The position numbers and the translations under genes were made by a program. Positions 1-5,291 of a stretch of DNA of 5,291 nt are shown piece by piece. The first letter of the stretch is position 1. Every line of letters starts with the position of its first letter. Origin of the DNA: an uncultured Pseudobdellovibrionaceae bacterium (GTDB taxonomy: Bacteria; Bdellovibrionota; Bdellovibrionia; Bdellovibrionales; JAMPXM01); assembly GCA_934277865.1 (NCBI GenBank), contig CAKQVW010000218.1, forward strand, positions 1 to 5,291. Direction: 5' to 3'. The notes under the pieces are model-generated. The model did not search any database and was not told where the DNA came from. It saw only the letters and a list, made by a program, of their open reading frames with translations.

Positions 1-1
1 C

Positions 2-1450
2 GCATACGATAGCTTTGCGCGCATCTCCGACATCATTGTCTTAGATAGCGGTGGCACGCCTCTGCATAGCGCCTCATTTACGTTTGATGACGACGGCCTT
101 CTGACCGGAGCCGGCGATCTCACGCTTACGCGGCATGCCTCACGTGGCTACATCACAGACATTGACCTTGGCACAGTCGAAGAAAGTCTTACCTACAACA
201 CTTTTGGCGAGCTCACCGGAAAAACCGTCGTCGAAGGCGCCAAAACACTTTACTCGTTTAGCCTGACTCGCGATCTCCTAGGACGCGTGTCTCAGAAAGT
301 TGAAACCATCGGTGGAGTCACCACGACTTACGACTACACTTACGACACCGCTGGTCGCTTGGTTGATGTCGACAAAAACAGTTTGGCGTATTCCGAATAC
401 GTTTACAATTCGAGCTCCAACCGTACTTCACGCACGATCTCAGGCGCTACCGTTAGCTCGACAAGTGATAACCAAGACCGCATGCTCACGCACGGCACTT
501 TGACGTTTAGCCATAATCAAAACGGCGAACGAACACAGAAGTCCGATTCTTCGTCCTCGCCTGCGGCTGTCACAGATTACACTTACGATAGCGTCGGCAG
601 CTTGATTCGCGTCGATCTGCCATCGAGCGATTATGTCGAGTATCTTTATGATGCCTTCGACAGAAGAAGTGTGCGGAAACTCAACGGCACGGTCGATCGC
701 TACTACGTCTATCAAAGCGATCTTCAAATCGCAGCCGAGTATGATTCCAGCTATGCCCTCGTCGCGCGCTACGTCTACGCCTCGCAAAGCCATGTCCCCG
801 ACTATGTTGTTAAGGGCGGCATCAGCTACCGCATCGTCACCGATCACCTTGGAAGTGTTCGTTTGGTTGTGCGTGCCGATACAGGTGCCATAGTTCAAAA
901 CATCACTTACGATGAGTTCGGACGAGTTCTTAGTGACTCAAACCCAGGGTTCCAAGCATTCGGCTTTGCCGGAGGACTTTACGACCATCAGACTGGACTT
1001 GTCCGCTTCGGAGCCAGAGACTACGATCCAGAAACAGGACGATGGCTCAGTAAAGATCCGATTTTGTTCGATGGTGGCGATACGAATCTGTATGGGTACG
1101 TGCTTAACGATCCGGTGAATTTGATTGATCCGGAAGGACTTTATGCACTTTGCGACGGAGTACGATGTTCATTTGATGGATCAAGGCCAGTGGGTGGCTC
1201 CATCGGAGGAATTGCGCCAATTGGCGGAGCATGCGACATCGCCTACCAGTCACGACAAAAAGGTGAGCGAAATCAAACTGCCAAACCGGACGGAACAAGC
1301 AACCCATTCAAACACATGAAACCAGATCCTAATAATCCGAATCGTGTCGAAAGACGGAACCCGCATACTGGCAAAAAGGATCATCCAACAATGCCAGACG
1401 GCTTTAAGGAGTGGTGGAATAGGCGCCACCCTAATAATCAAATCAAGTAG
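2..1450 (+). CDS. Rhs/YD-repeat polymorphic toxin, 3' part (5' end outside window)
   Basis: The frame is open from base 2, so the gene is 5'-truncated by the window; the GTG at 287 is internal and not a real start. The visible 482 residues contain YD-type repeats (for example near residue 110, YDYTYDTAGR, and DYTYDSVGS further on). The Rhs core end follows: DHLGSVR at about 281, RDYDPETGRW at about 339, LYGYVLNDPVNLIDPEG ending at about 379. In known Rhs proteins these repeats form a shell around a C-terminal toxin that is cleaved near the DPxG motif; export is often by type VI secretion, but no vgrG or other export gene is visible here. After DPEG the sequence changes to a unique tip of about 103 residues, rich in Lys, Arg, Asn and Pro. 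Its last 70 or so residues are clearly net basic and include NPFKHMKPDPNNPN, NPHTGKKDHPTMPDGF and WWNRRHP. I do not recognise the toxin family; a nucleic-acid target is only a guess from charge. The family call is secure, the toxin role inferred from position. Confidence 0.93.
   Translation, partial: AYDSFARISDIIVLDSGGTPLHSASFTFDDDGLLTGAGDLTLTRHASRGYITDIDLGTVEESLTYNTFGELTGKTVVEGAKTLYSFSLTRDLLGRVSQKVETIGGVTTTYDYTYDTAGRLVDVDKNSLAYSEYVYNSSSNRTSRTISGATVSSTSDNQDRMLTHGTLTFSHNQNGERTQKSDSSSSPAAVTDYTYDSVGSLIRVDLPSSDYVEYLYDAFDRRSVRKLNGTVDRYYVYQSDLQIAAEYDSSYALVARYVYASQSHVPDYVVKGGISYRIVTDHLGSVRLVVRADTGAIVQNITYDEFGRVLSDSNPGFQAFGFAGGLYDHQTGLVRFGARDYDPETGRWLSKDPILFDGGDTNLYGYVLNDPVNLIDPEGLYALCDGVRCSFDGSRPVGGSIGGIAPIGGACDIAYQSRQKGERNQTAKPDGTSNPFKHMKPDPNNPNRVERRNPHTGKKDHPTMPDGFKEWWNRRHPNNQIK
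1021..1138 (+). repeat. Rhs core-end repeat, copy 1 (in the full rhs gene)
   Basis: This 118-base stretch aligns without gaps to 1998-2115. By hand count 96 of 118 bases match (about 81%). It encodes the end of the core from YDPETGRW to DPEG. It can serve as a homology arm for exchanging toxin tips; exchange with copy 2 would delete 977 bases holding the present tip and the Sel1-like gene. Confidence 0.9.
1139..1447 (+). other. Variable C-terminal toxin tip of the Rhs protein (Rhs-CT)
   Basis: This is the part of the Rhs protein after the conserved DPEG, about 103 residues, where Rhs proteins carry an interchangeable effector domain. The first third is Gly/Ile-rich with three cysteines (LCDGVRC and later GACD) and looks like a linker. 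The last two thirds are basic with four histidines (FKHMK, NPHTGKKDHP, RRHPN) and a terminal WW pair. The coding strand becomes A-rich from about 1255, unlike the preceding core, which fits an imported cassette. No HNH, AHH/GHH or ADP-ribosyltransferase signature is apparent. The domain boundary is inferred from the family rule, and the activity is unknown. Confidence 0.7.
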
Positions 1451-1463
1451 GACGAAGCACGGT

Positions 1464-1973
1464 ATGAACAAGCGACAAAAAGAAATTCTCACTGCAGTTA
1501 GCCATAAAATGAAAATTCGGACGGCCGAAAAGAAGGCCGCAATCCATGAGGCGACCAAAGAGGTCTTTGCAGGCAACAATTCCGATCTGACATTGACTCT
1601 AGGACAAGCCCTAGAAACATCGCCAGACTCAGGAGATCGAGCGCGTGCAACCGGCCTTATGCTAGCCGCCGCGCTGATGGGCGAAAAAAGTGCACTCAAT
1701 AGCTGCGCGCTGACCTTATGCAAATACGACAAGCGCTCTTGGAAGAGGGCACTCGGCGTAGAGCTTCTTTTGATTGCCTCAAGACTTGGAGATCGCACCG
1801 CAATGTGGAATCTCTTTCTTGAATTGGCAAATGACCAACCGGAGCGCGCAGCCGTTTGGATGCTGAAATCGAGACCAGATAAGGATGATCAAATTTGGGT
1901 CAATCGTTTCATTAAAAAAAATGGCTACGACAAGAAGCAGATTCAGAAGTTGAAAAATAAAAAGCCCTGGTAG
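1464..1973 (+). CDS. Small Sel1/TPR-like helical protein, probable immunity protein of the adjacent Rhs tip
   Basis: This 169-residue protein lacks an obvious signal peptide or membrane segment, so it is probably cytoplasmic. I chose the ATG at 1464 because it lies 13 bases after the rhs stop. An AGGA at 1449-1452 is a weak ribosome site at slightly long spacing, and the longer frame upstream would overlap the toxin tip. Residues about 58-88 (RARATGLMLAAALMGEKSAL...) and 94-124 (KRALGVELLLIASRLGDRTAMWNL...) resemble two Sel1-type helical hairpins, with the Ala/Gly/Leu spacing of that family. The N-terminus (1-35) and C-terminus (139-169, ending KKLKNKKPW-like) are Lys-rich. Position directly downstream of a toxin tip, same strand, and followed by a displaced tip is where Rhs immunity genes are found. 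Function as the neutralising partner is therefore inferred from context; the helical-repeat fold is a motif-level reading. It could also be an unrelated small Sel1 protein. Confidence 0.72.
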   Translation: MNKRQKEILTAVSHKMKIRTAEKKAAIHEATKEVFAGNNSDLTLTLGQALETSPDSGDRARATGLMLAAALMGEKSALNSCALTLCKYDKRSWKRALGVELLLIASRLGDRTAMWNLFLELANDQPERAAVWMLKSRPDKDDQIWVNRFIKKNGYDKKQIQKLKNKKPW

Positions 1974-1997
1974 AGGTGGACGAGTTTAGAATAGAAA

Positions 1998-2115
1998 CTA
2001 CGATCCTGAAGTAGGACGATAGCTGAGTAAAGATCCGATCTTATTTGCCGGCGGAGACACGAACCTCTACGGGTACGTGCTCAATGATCCGGTAAATTTG
2101 ATCGATCCAGAGGGA
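1998..2115 (+). repeat. Rhs core-end repeat, copy 2 (in the orphan tip)
   Basis: This is the second copy of the core-end repeat, displaced by 977 bases from copy 1. Of 20 differing codons out of 39, 17 are synonymous. The three others are Thr/Val, Trp/stop and Asp/Ala. Similarity fades upstream of about 1981, just after the stop of the Sel1-like gene. Confidence 0.9.
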
Positions 2116-2302
2116 AAACGACCTGCTCCTCGTCCTGCCCCAAGAACACCACCTCGTTCGCCTTCCAATCCACCATTCAACCCTCCAAGACTCGTCTCAA
2201 TTCCTGGGCGTCCTTCTGTACCCTACCCAATCCCTGGAGCTCCTTCAGATCAAGGCCCAATTGATCGACCCGAAGTTGATTTCCTGTTATGTTTGATTAA
2301 AG

Positions 2303-2329
2303 GTACGTTGGGCGCGGACACGATGCTTG
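2303..2329 (+). repeat. IS66 terminal inverted repeat, left end (tnpC side)
   Basis: It starts GTACGTTGGGCGCGGACACG and pairs with the reverse complement of 4736-4762, with mismatches at positions 14, 18, 21 and 23. It lies 4 bases from the tnpC stop codon and falls inside the orphan rhs frame. Confidence 0.85.
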
Positions 2330-2333
2330 ACTG

Positions 2334-3905
2334 TTAAATCGGCCACTCATGACGCTCGGGAAATTTCGTCTTAGTCTTTGCGCCGTATTTTTCTTTGGCC
2401 AACCGGTGCGGCGTGAGTGGTCTTCGTTTATGCCAGCGCTCGGTGATCAAATATTTTAAATATTCCTTTGGCTGAAAGCCCGCTTTCTTGCTCGATTCGA
2501 TCAAAGTGTACAGAGTCGCCGCGACATCGGCACCGTTGATTGTTTTACTACCGTTGAAGTTTTTCTTTCCCATGACGGAATGCCTTAAGGCTCGTTCGGC
2601 TTCGTTATTGTCGACCGGCACCGAGAGATCGCGTAGAAACAATATGAGTTCAGGCCAAAATTTCGTGCAGTAATCGATCGCCTTCGAAATCCCTTCGCTT
2701 GGCAAAAACCTCAGACGCGTGATCTGCATCCAACTATAAAACTGATCGACAACAAATTTAATATCGGCCTTTCGAAGAAGGCGAAGCTCATCAAATGTCT
2801 TCGCACTCGCTTCCATCTCGAAAATCAAATCAATGAGATCCAATGCCTCTCGGCATTCTTCAGGGTAATCATCCCATCTTTCAAAGAACTCGCGGCGCGC
2901 ATGCGCCCAGCAGTGGCCCACGCGAACTTTTCCGGATTTCCGCAGCGTGTTGTATCCGGCGAAGCCATCAGTCACGACGGCACCCTCGTACCCTTTAAGA
3001 AACTCTTCGGCGATTTTTCCAGAACGAGTCGGCTCAAACCGGTAAATAGATGCTATGCGATTCGCCAAAACCCACATCTGGCCGGTTTGTTTTTCACCTA
3101 AAATTCGCCACGGCGATTCGTCAATGTGAAGAGCACAGAAATCCGACATCATGTCTTGGCGGATTTCTTCGATGATCGCTTCACCATGCTCTGCAACTGC
3201 TTCGCAGAGACCGTAGAGAGTTTTAACTTCGATGTTCAATCCCGAAGCTTCCATCTTTCGGCGCTGCCGTTCGAGTGGAAGATGGTACTCGTATTTGTCG
3301 CTTACAACCGCAAGCGCAAAATCGACAGAATATTTGCAAGCAGCTTTAAGTTTCACCGGACCTGGTGCCGTGATGATCACGTCTTTACCGGTCGTATTGA
3401 ATTCGTCTTTTAATTTGTACTTGGCCTGACGGTGAATCACCTTTTGGTAAGTGCGTTCGACGACCGTGATCTCAGTCGACTCTTGATAAAAGTTCTTCAT
3501 CTGATCCCAAGATTTTTCAGGTTCATCAAGCACAAGACCACGCAACTCGGTTTCTTCAATAAGCGCCTCAGGTTCTATGAAATAAGTCGAGATCAGCGGT
3601 TCGTCGACAGTTTTTTCTACTGGGACGACAGGGGGCTCTGAGAAATCCGAATGTTCGCTATGAAGACGCAGTTGTTCATTGCGCCGCCCAATAGGGCGAT
3701 CAGTTCTTTGCTCGCGACCAAAACCGAAAAACTTCTTCTGGAGGCGAGAAAGCTGATCTTTGATGCCGAGTGACGTTTGGTTTTGTTCGCCGAGTTTTTC
3801 TTGTAGCCGGCGAATTACTTTTTCTGCTTCAAAAAGACGACTCTCGACGGCTTTTGCGTAGCCGCGAATCGCATCGACATCAGTCTCGTGTTCGAGGGGT
3901 CGCAT
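2334..3905 (-). CDS. tnpC: IS66-family transposase TnpC (DDE type)
   Basis: This 523-residue DDE transposase carries out cleavage and strand transfer for the IS66 element. Residues about 15-65 form a probable coiled coil (leucine-zipper-like N-terminus of IS66 transposases) ending KKFFGFGREQR. A poorly conserved acidic linker follows (about 83-135). The catalytic core begins near 178 (ITAPGPVKLK, then SDKYEYHLPLERQ). Likely catalytic residues are D262 in HIDESPW, D313 in VTDGFAGY and E437 in VDNNEAERALR, followed by GKKNFNGS. The HCWAHARREF motif at 331-340 is also typical of the family, as is the C-terminal LYTLIESSKKAGFQPKEYL helix. The start is fixed: an in-frame TAA lies three codons before the ATG, and the gene overlaps tnpB by 26 bases, implying coupled translation. 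The family's Cys-based zinc finger, expected around 145-175, is missing: no cysteine lies between 130 and 189. The stop overlaps the stop of the converging orphan rhs frame. Confidence 0.95.
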   Translation of the reverse strand: MRPLEHETDVDAIRGYAKAVESRLFEAEKVIRRLQEKLGEQNQTSLGIKDQLSRLQKKFFGFGREQRTDRPIGRRNEQLRLHSEHSDFSEPPVVPVEKTVDEPLISTYFIEPEALIEETELRGLVLDEPEKSWDQMKNFYQESTEITVVERTYQKVIHRQAKYKLKDEFNTTGKDVIITAPGPVKLKAACKYSVDFALAVVSDKYEYHLPLERQRRKMEASGLNIEVKTLYGLCEAVAEHGEAIIEEIRQDMMSDFCALHIDESPWRILGEKQTGQMWVLANRIASIYRFEPTRSGKIAEEFLKGYEGAVVTDGFAGYNTLRKSGKVRVGHCWAHARREFFERWDDYPEECREALDLIDLIFEMEASAKTFDELRLLRKADIKFVVDQFYSWMQITRLRFLPSEGISKAIDYCTKFWPELILFLRDLSVPVDNNEAERALRHSVMGKKNFNGSKTINGADVAATLYTLIESSKKAGFQPKEYLKYLITERWHKRRPLTPHRLAKEKYGAKTKTKFPERHEWPI

Positions 3906-4275
3906 CGAGATTTACGATGCGAGGTTCATGAATCGCAGTCAAGACTTCTTGGCCGAACTTGCGACGACGAATGACGCCGCCAGAAATTATGATATCGAGT
4001 TCATCTGAGGTAATTTCGGCGGACTCGAGATCCGACAGCGACATGAAATTTCCTTTTTCAAGCCGCTTATTGATCAGAACTAAACCGGTTCCATCAAAGC
4101 AAATTGCCTTAAGGCGCCTTCGGTTTTTTCCTAAGAAGAGATAGAGGTCGCCCTCTAAAATATTTCTAGCCATTTTCTCGCGAACCAGCATCGAAAGACG
4201 ATCAAATCCGGCCCGCATATCAATCGCGACTTCGTAAACAAAAACCCGGTGTCCGGTTCGAAAGCGAAGGCTCAT
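3880..4275 (-). CDS. tnpB: IS66 accessory protein TnpB (IS66 Orf2 family)
   Basis: This 131-residue protein belongs to the small IS66 Orf2 family required with TnpA for efficient transposition of three-gene IS66 elements; its biochemical role is not well defined. The family signature is plain. Residues 9-27 read HRVFVYEVAIDMRAGFDRL, like the usual 'VDMRxGFDGL'. Next come GDLYLFLGKNRRRLKAICFDGTGLVL (about 42-67) and KRLEKGNF (about 69-76). The tail after about 80 (LESAEITSDELDIIISGG) is the normal C-terminal part, extended through the overlap with tnpC. Its ATG overlaps the tnpA stop as ATGA, and no clear Shine-Dalgarno precedes it, so translation is probably coupled to tnpA. The length is at the upper end of the usual 110-120 residues. 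Confidence 0.93.
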   Translation of the reverse strand: MSLRFRTGHRVFVYEVAIDMRAGFDRLSMLVREKMARNILEGDLYLFLGKNRRRLKAICFDGTGLVLINKRLEKGNFMSLSDLESAEITSDELDIIISGGVIRRRKFGQEVLTAIHEPRIVNLDATPRTRD

Positions 4276-4703
4276 GGTTTCTCAATCCGGCGAACGAGGT
4301 TTGCTGCCGCTTCCAGCGGAACGCCTTCGATGCGAAGACCATCAGAAGTTACAACTGTCACAGTTGGACTTTTAGTCTCGACATCCAACTGTGACAGTTG
4401 AAGATCGAAGTTAGACCTACGACGCCGTTTCTTGACGACTGGCACCGGCAAAAATCCGGGCTCTGCCTTTTTAACGCGTTGTCGCCACGAATACATCGTT
4501 TGTGCTGGAAGACCGGTCTCGAGCGCGATTTGATGCGAACTCATGCCGAGCCGCCAGAGCTCAAGAATTCTTTCTTGAATGCTTTTCGGCCACGGCCTTC
4601 GCTTTTTTGGAACTTCAATTTTGTACTGCTCGTGAATCTGACGGATTTCGTTAAGCAGCTGCTGGGATTTTTCGCGGGCTGATGGCGCGTCGATGTTGCT
4701 CAT
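4272..4703 (-). CDS. tnpA: IS66 accessory protein TnpA (helix-turn-helix)
   Basis: This 143-residue protein is the first gene of the IS66 operon. Residues 1-33 are a charged, probably helical leader. Residues about 38-75 (WPKSIQERILELWRLGMSSHQIALETGLPAQTMYSWRQRV, discontinuous here) form a helix-turn-helix of the Tnp_1/IS3-OrfA kind, with helices around ILELWRLG, SSHQIALETGL and AQTMYSWRQ. A basic stretch KKRRRRS lies near 91-97. The C-terminus (DGLRIEGVPLEAAANLVRRI) is the conserved IS66 TnpA end. It likely binds DNA, perhaps the element ends. No other ATG/GTG/TTG start exists between the ATG and an in-frame TAA nine codons upstream; the ribosome site is weak. Part of the gene (4352-4400) doubles as a perfect hairpin, described separately. 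Confidence 0.9.
   Translation of the reverse strand: MSNIDAPSAREKSQQLLNEIRQIHEQYKIEVPKKRRPWPKSIQERILELWRLGMSSHQIALETGLPAQTMYSWRQRVKKAEPGFLPVPVVKKRRRRSNFDLQLSQLDVETKSPTVTVVTSDGLRIEGVPLEAAANLVRRIEKP
4352..4400. repeat. Perfect 17-bp inverted repeat with nested palindromes inside tnpA
   Basis: The arms are 4352-4368 (CAACTGTCACAGTTGGA) and 4384-4400 (TCCAACTGTGACAGTTG), exact reverse complements separated by 15 bases. Each arm also contains a 15-base palindrome, CAACTGT-N-ACAGTTG, so the arms are near direct repeats of each other as well. The two arms are read in different codon phases, giving QLSQL and PTVTVV, so protein constraint does not explain the symmetry. It could be a protein-binding site pair or an mRNA hairpin within the tnpA transcript. 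Its function is unknown. Confidence 0.85.
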
Positions 4704-4735
4704 GCGCTTTAGTTTCGGCGATGTCCTTTAGGAAA

Positions 4736-4762
4736 CAAGAACCGGGTCGGCGCCCAACGTAC
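4736..4762 (-). repeat. IS66 terminal inverted repeat, right end (tnpA side)
   Basis: The reverse complement starts GTACGTTGGGCGCCGACCCG and matches the left end at 23 of 27 positions. It ends 33 bases upstream of the tnpA start and 4 bases before the ATG of the IS256-type transposase on the other strand. Confidence 0.85.
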
Positions 4763-4766
4763 GCAT

Positions 4767-5291
4767 ATGCTGATTTCGGCACTGCTTCCGCCGGCGGTGA
4801 AGGCATTTATGGAAGAGTGTGAACGCGAGGTCAGCCGGCTCTGCGGTTCACGCTACAAGCATGGGAAGAGCAATTCTCGCTGGGGTTCGCAAGATGGTTC
4901 GATCATTCTCGCCAATCAACACGTGGCTATAGAGCGGCCGCGAGTGCGATCAAAAGACGGTCGCGAAGTTAAGCTTCAAACCTACGAAGATTTTCAAGAC
5001 CCGAGACTTTTCGATCAGGCTGTTTTCACTGAAGGCATCAAACGAGTTTCGCAGCGCGACTATGAAAAAGGTGTCACGAAGATCGCGAACTCTTTCGGCC
5101 TGAAGAAGAGCCAGGTATCGAAACGCTGGGTAAAAGCGACCGCAAAAAAGATCGAGGATCTTCAAAGCCGCGATCTTCGACCGATGGATATACGCGCCGT
5201 GTTTATCGACGGAAAAAGATTTCGAAAGCACGGAGTCATTATCGCCCTTGGTGTTGCGGGCGATGGCCGCAAGTACGTGCTTGGCATCTAT
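4767..5291 (+). CDS. IS256/Mutator-family transposase, N-terminal part (runs off window)
   Basis: The frame is open for 175 codons to the window edge, so the 3' end is missing; family members are usually about 400 residues. It resembles the Mutator-type transposase family (IS256, Transposase_mut). Features include ECEREVSRLCGSRY (about 18-30), RWGSQDGSI (38-46), IERPRVRSKDGREVKLQTYEDF (split, about 55-76), and RVSQRDYEKGVTKIANSFGLKKSQVSKRW (about 93-121, which holds a helix-turn-helix-like segment). FIDGKRF at 147-152 follows, with D148 the likely first catalytic aspartate. I chose the ATG at 4767; the frame stays open upstream to 4713, but that stretch is IS66 terminal sequence and has no other ATG. 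No Shine-Dalgarno is visible, since the IS66 end lies only 4 bases upstream. The element's own left inverted repeat and promoter are therefore absent here, so expression is doubtful even though the visible coding sequence is intact. Confidence 0.88.
   Translation, partial: MLISALLPPAVKAFMEECEREVSRLCGSRYKHGKSNSRWGSQDGSIILANQHVAIERPRVRSKDGREVKLQTYEDFQDPRLFDQAVFTEGIKRVSQRDYEKGVTKIANSFGLKKSQVSKRWVKATAKKIEDLQSRDLRPMDIRAVFIDGKRFRKHGVIIALGVAGDGRKYVLGIY

Larger units (their letters stand above)
1975..2337 (+). pseudogene. Displaced (orphan) Rhs core end plus proline-rich tip, cut by IS66
   Basis: Read in one frame from 1975, this matches the end of the upstream Rhs core: NRNYDPEVGR, stop, LSKDPILFAGGDTNLYGY and then VLNDPVNLIDPEG. 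In-frame TAG codons at 1987-1989 (a Gly position in the intact copy) and 2020-2022 (the Trp of GRW) block translation from upstream. The GTG at 2077 begins the longest open stretch but is just a conserved Val codon. After DPEG the sequence is unrelated to the first tip: a proline- and arginine-rich linker (KRPAPRPAPRTPPRSP...) and then PEVDFLLCLIK. The last 11 residues (GTLGADTMLDC) and the stop come from the IS66 left end starting at 2303, so the native end of this tip, probably including any toxin domain, is missing. No second immunity gene survives. Displaced tips lacking the full gene are known from rhs and cdiA loci as a reservoir for recombination; here it appears non-functional. Confidence 0.82.
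2303..4762 (-). mobile_element. IS66-family insertion sequence, complete (2460 bp)
   Basis: The element holds the three-gene set typical of full IS66 elements (tnpA, tnpB, tnpC), all on the minus strand with overlapping ends. Its boundaries are set by inverted repeats at 2303-2329 and 4736-4762. They start GTACGTTGGGCGC on both ends and match at 23 of 27 positions. The length of 2460 bp is close to the usual 2.5 kb or so. All three frames are intact, so the element may still be active. The 8-base flanks (GATTAAAG on the left, GCATATGC on the right) do not match, although IS66 normally makes an 8-bp duplication. This points to a rearrangement after insertion. The outermost bases GTAC differ from the common IS66 GTAA start. 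Confidence 0.88.

Noticed and set aside
440..898. Minus-strand open frame of 152 codons inside rhs
   Set aside because: It is a shadow of the Rhs YD-repeat reading frame, which has clear family motifs.
1319..1447. HNH or related His nuclease signature in the toxin tip
   Set aside because: Several histidines are present, but their spacing and neighbours do not fit HNH, AHH or GHH motifs that I can recognise.
1344..1463. Longer 5' extension of the Sel1-like gene
   Set aside because: It would overlap the rhs toxin tip in another frame by about 100 bases; the ATG at 1464 just after the rhs stop fits the usual toxin-immunity layout better.
1250..1798. Minus-strand open frame of 182 codons opposite the rhs tip and the Sel1-like gene
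   Set aside because: It lies antisense to two better supported genes, has no recognisable domain and mirrors their codons.
2303..2333. Transcription terminator after tnpC
   Set aside because: No GC-rich hairpin followed by a T run is visible in the short space between the tnpC stop and the IS end.
2077..2337. An independent small gene starting at GTG 2077
   Set aside because: The GTG is a conserved Val codon of the Rhs core end (LYGYVLNDP), with no ribosome site; the frame is a remnant.
4728..4757. Possible tnpA promoter on the minus strand (TTGGGC, 18 bases, TCCTAA)
   Set aside because: The -10 box is too poor a match to report as a promoter without transcript data.

Overview
This window looks like accessory DNA from a Gram-negative-type bacterium with roughly balanced base composition. 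The family types (Rhs polymorphic toxin, IS66, IS256) are widespread, so no taxon can be fixed. A deltaproteobacterial or Bdellovibrio-like source is only a guess.

Left part (about 2-2337): the 3' end of a large rhs/YD-repeat gene enters from the left edge. It carries the conserved Rhs core terminus and then switches, right after the DPEG motif, to a short basic C-terminal domain of about 103 residues that is probably the toxin. Thirteen bases downstream lies a small helical Sel1/TPR-like gene in the position of the cognate immunity gene. Directly after its stop begins a second, displaced copy of the rhs core end. It is joined to a different, proline-rich C-terminal region, has in-frame stops and no N-terminal part. 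This is the usual architecture of an rhs locus that stores an 'orphan' toxin tip downstream of the active one.

Middle (2303-4762): a structurally complete IS66-family insertion sequence, read on the minus strand. It has the three genes tnpA-tnpB-tnpC in overlapping order, flanked by imperfect terminal inverted repeats (23 of 27 matching) that I located by hand. Its left end cuts into the orphan rhs tip and supplies that reading frame's last 11 codons and stop. The two flanks show no matching 8-bp target duplication. A perfect 17-bp hairpin, each arm of which contains a 15-bp palindrome, lies inside tnpA.

Right part (4767-5291): the 5' portion of an IS256/Mutator-family transposase on the plus strand. 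Its ATG lies four bases beyond the IS66 end, and it runs off the window. With the mismatched IS flanks, this suggests an rhs tail broken and rearranged by mobile elements. No RNA genes or CRISPR arrays were seen, and no gene-free stretch exceeds 300 bases.
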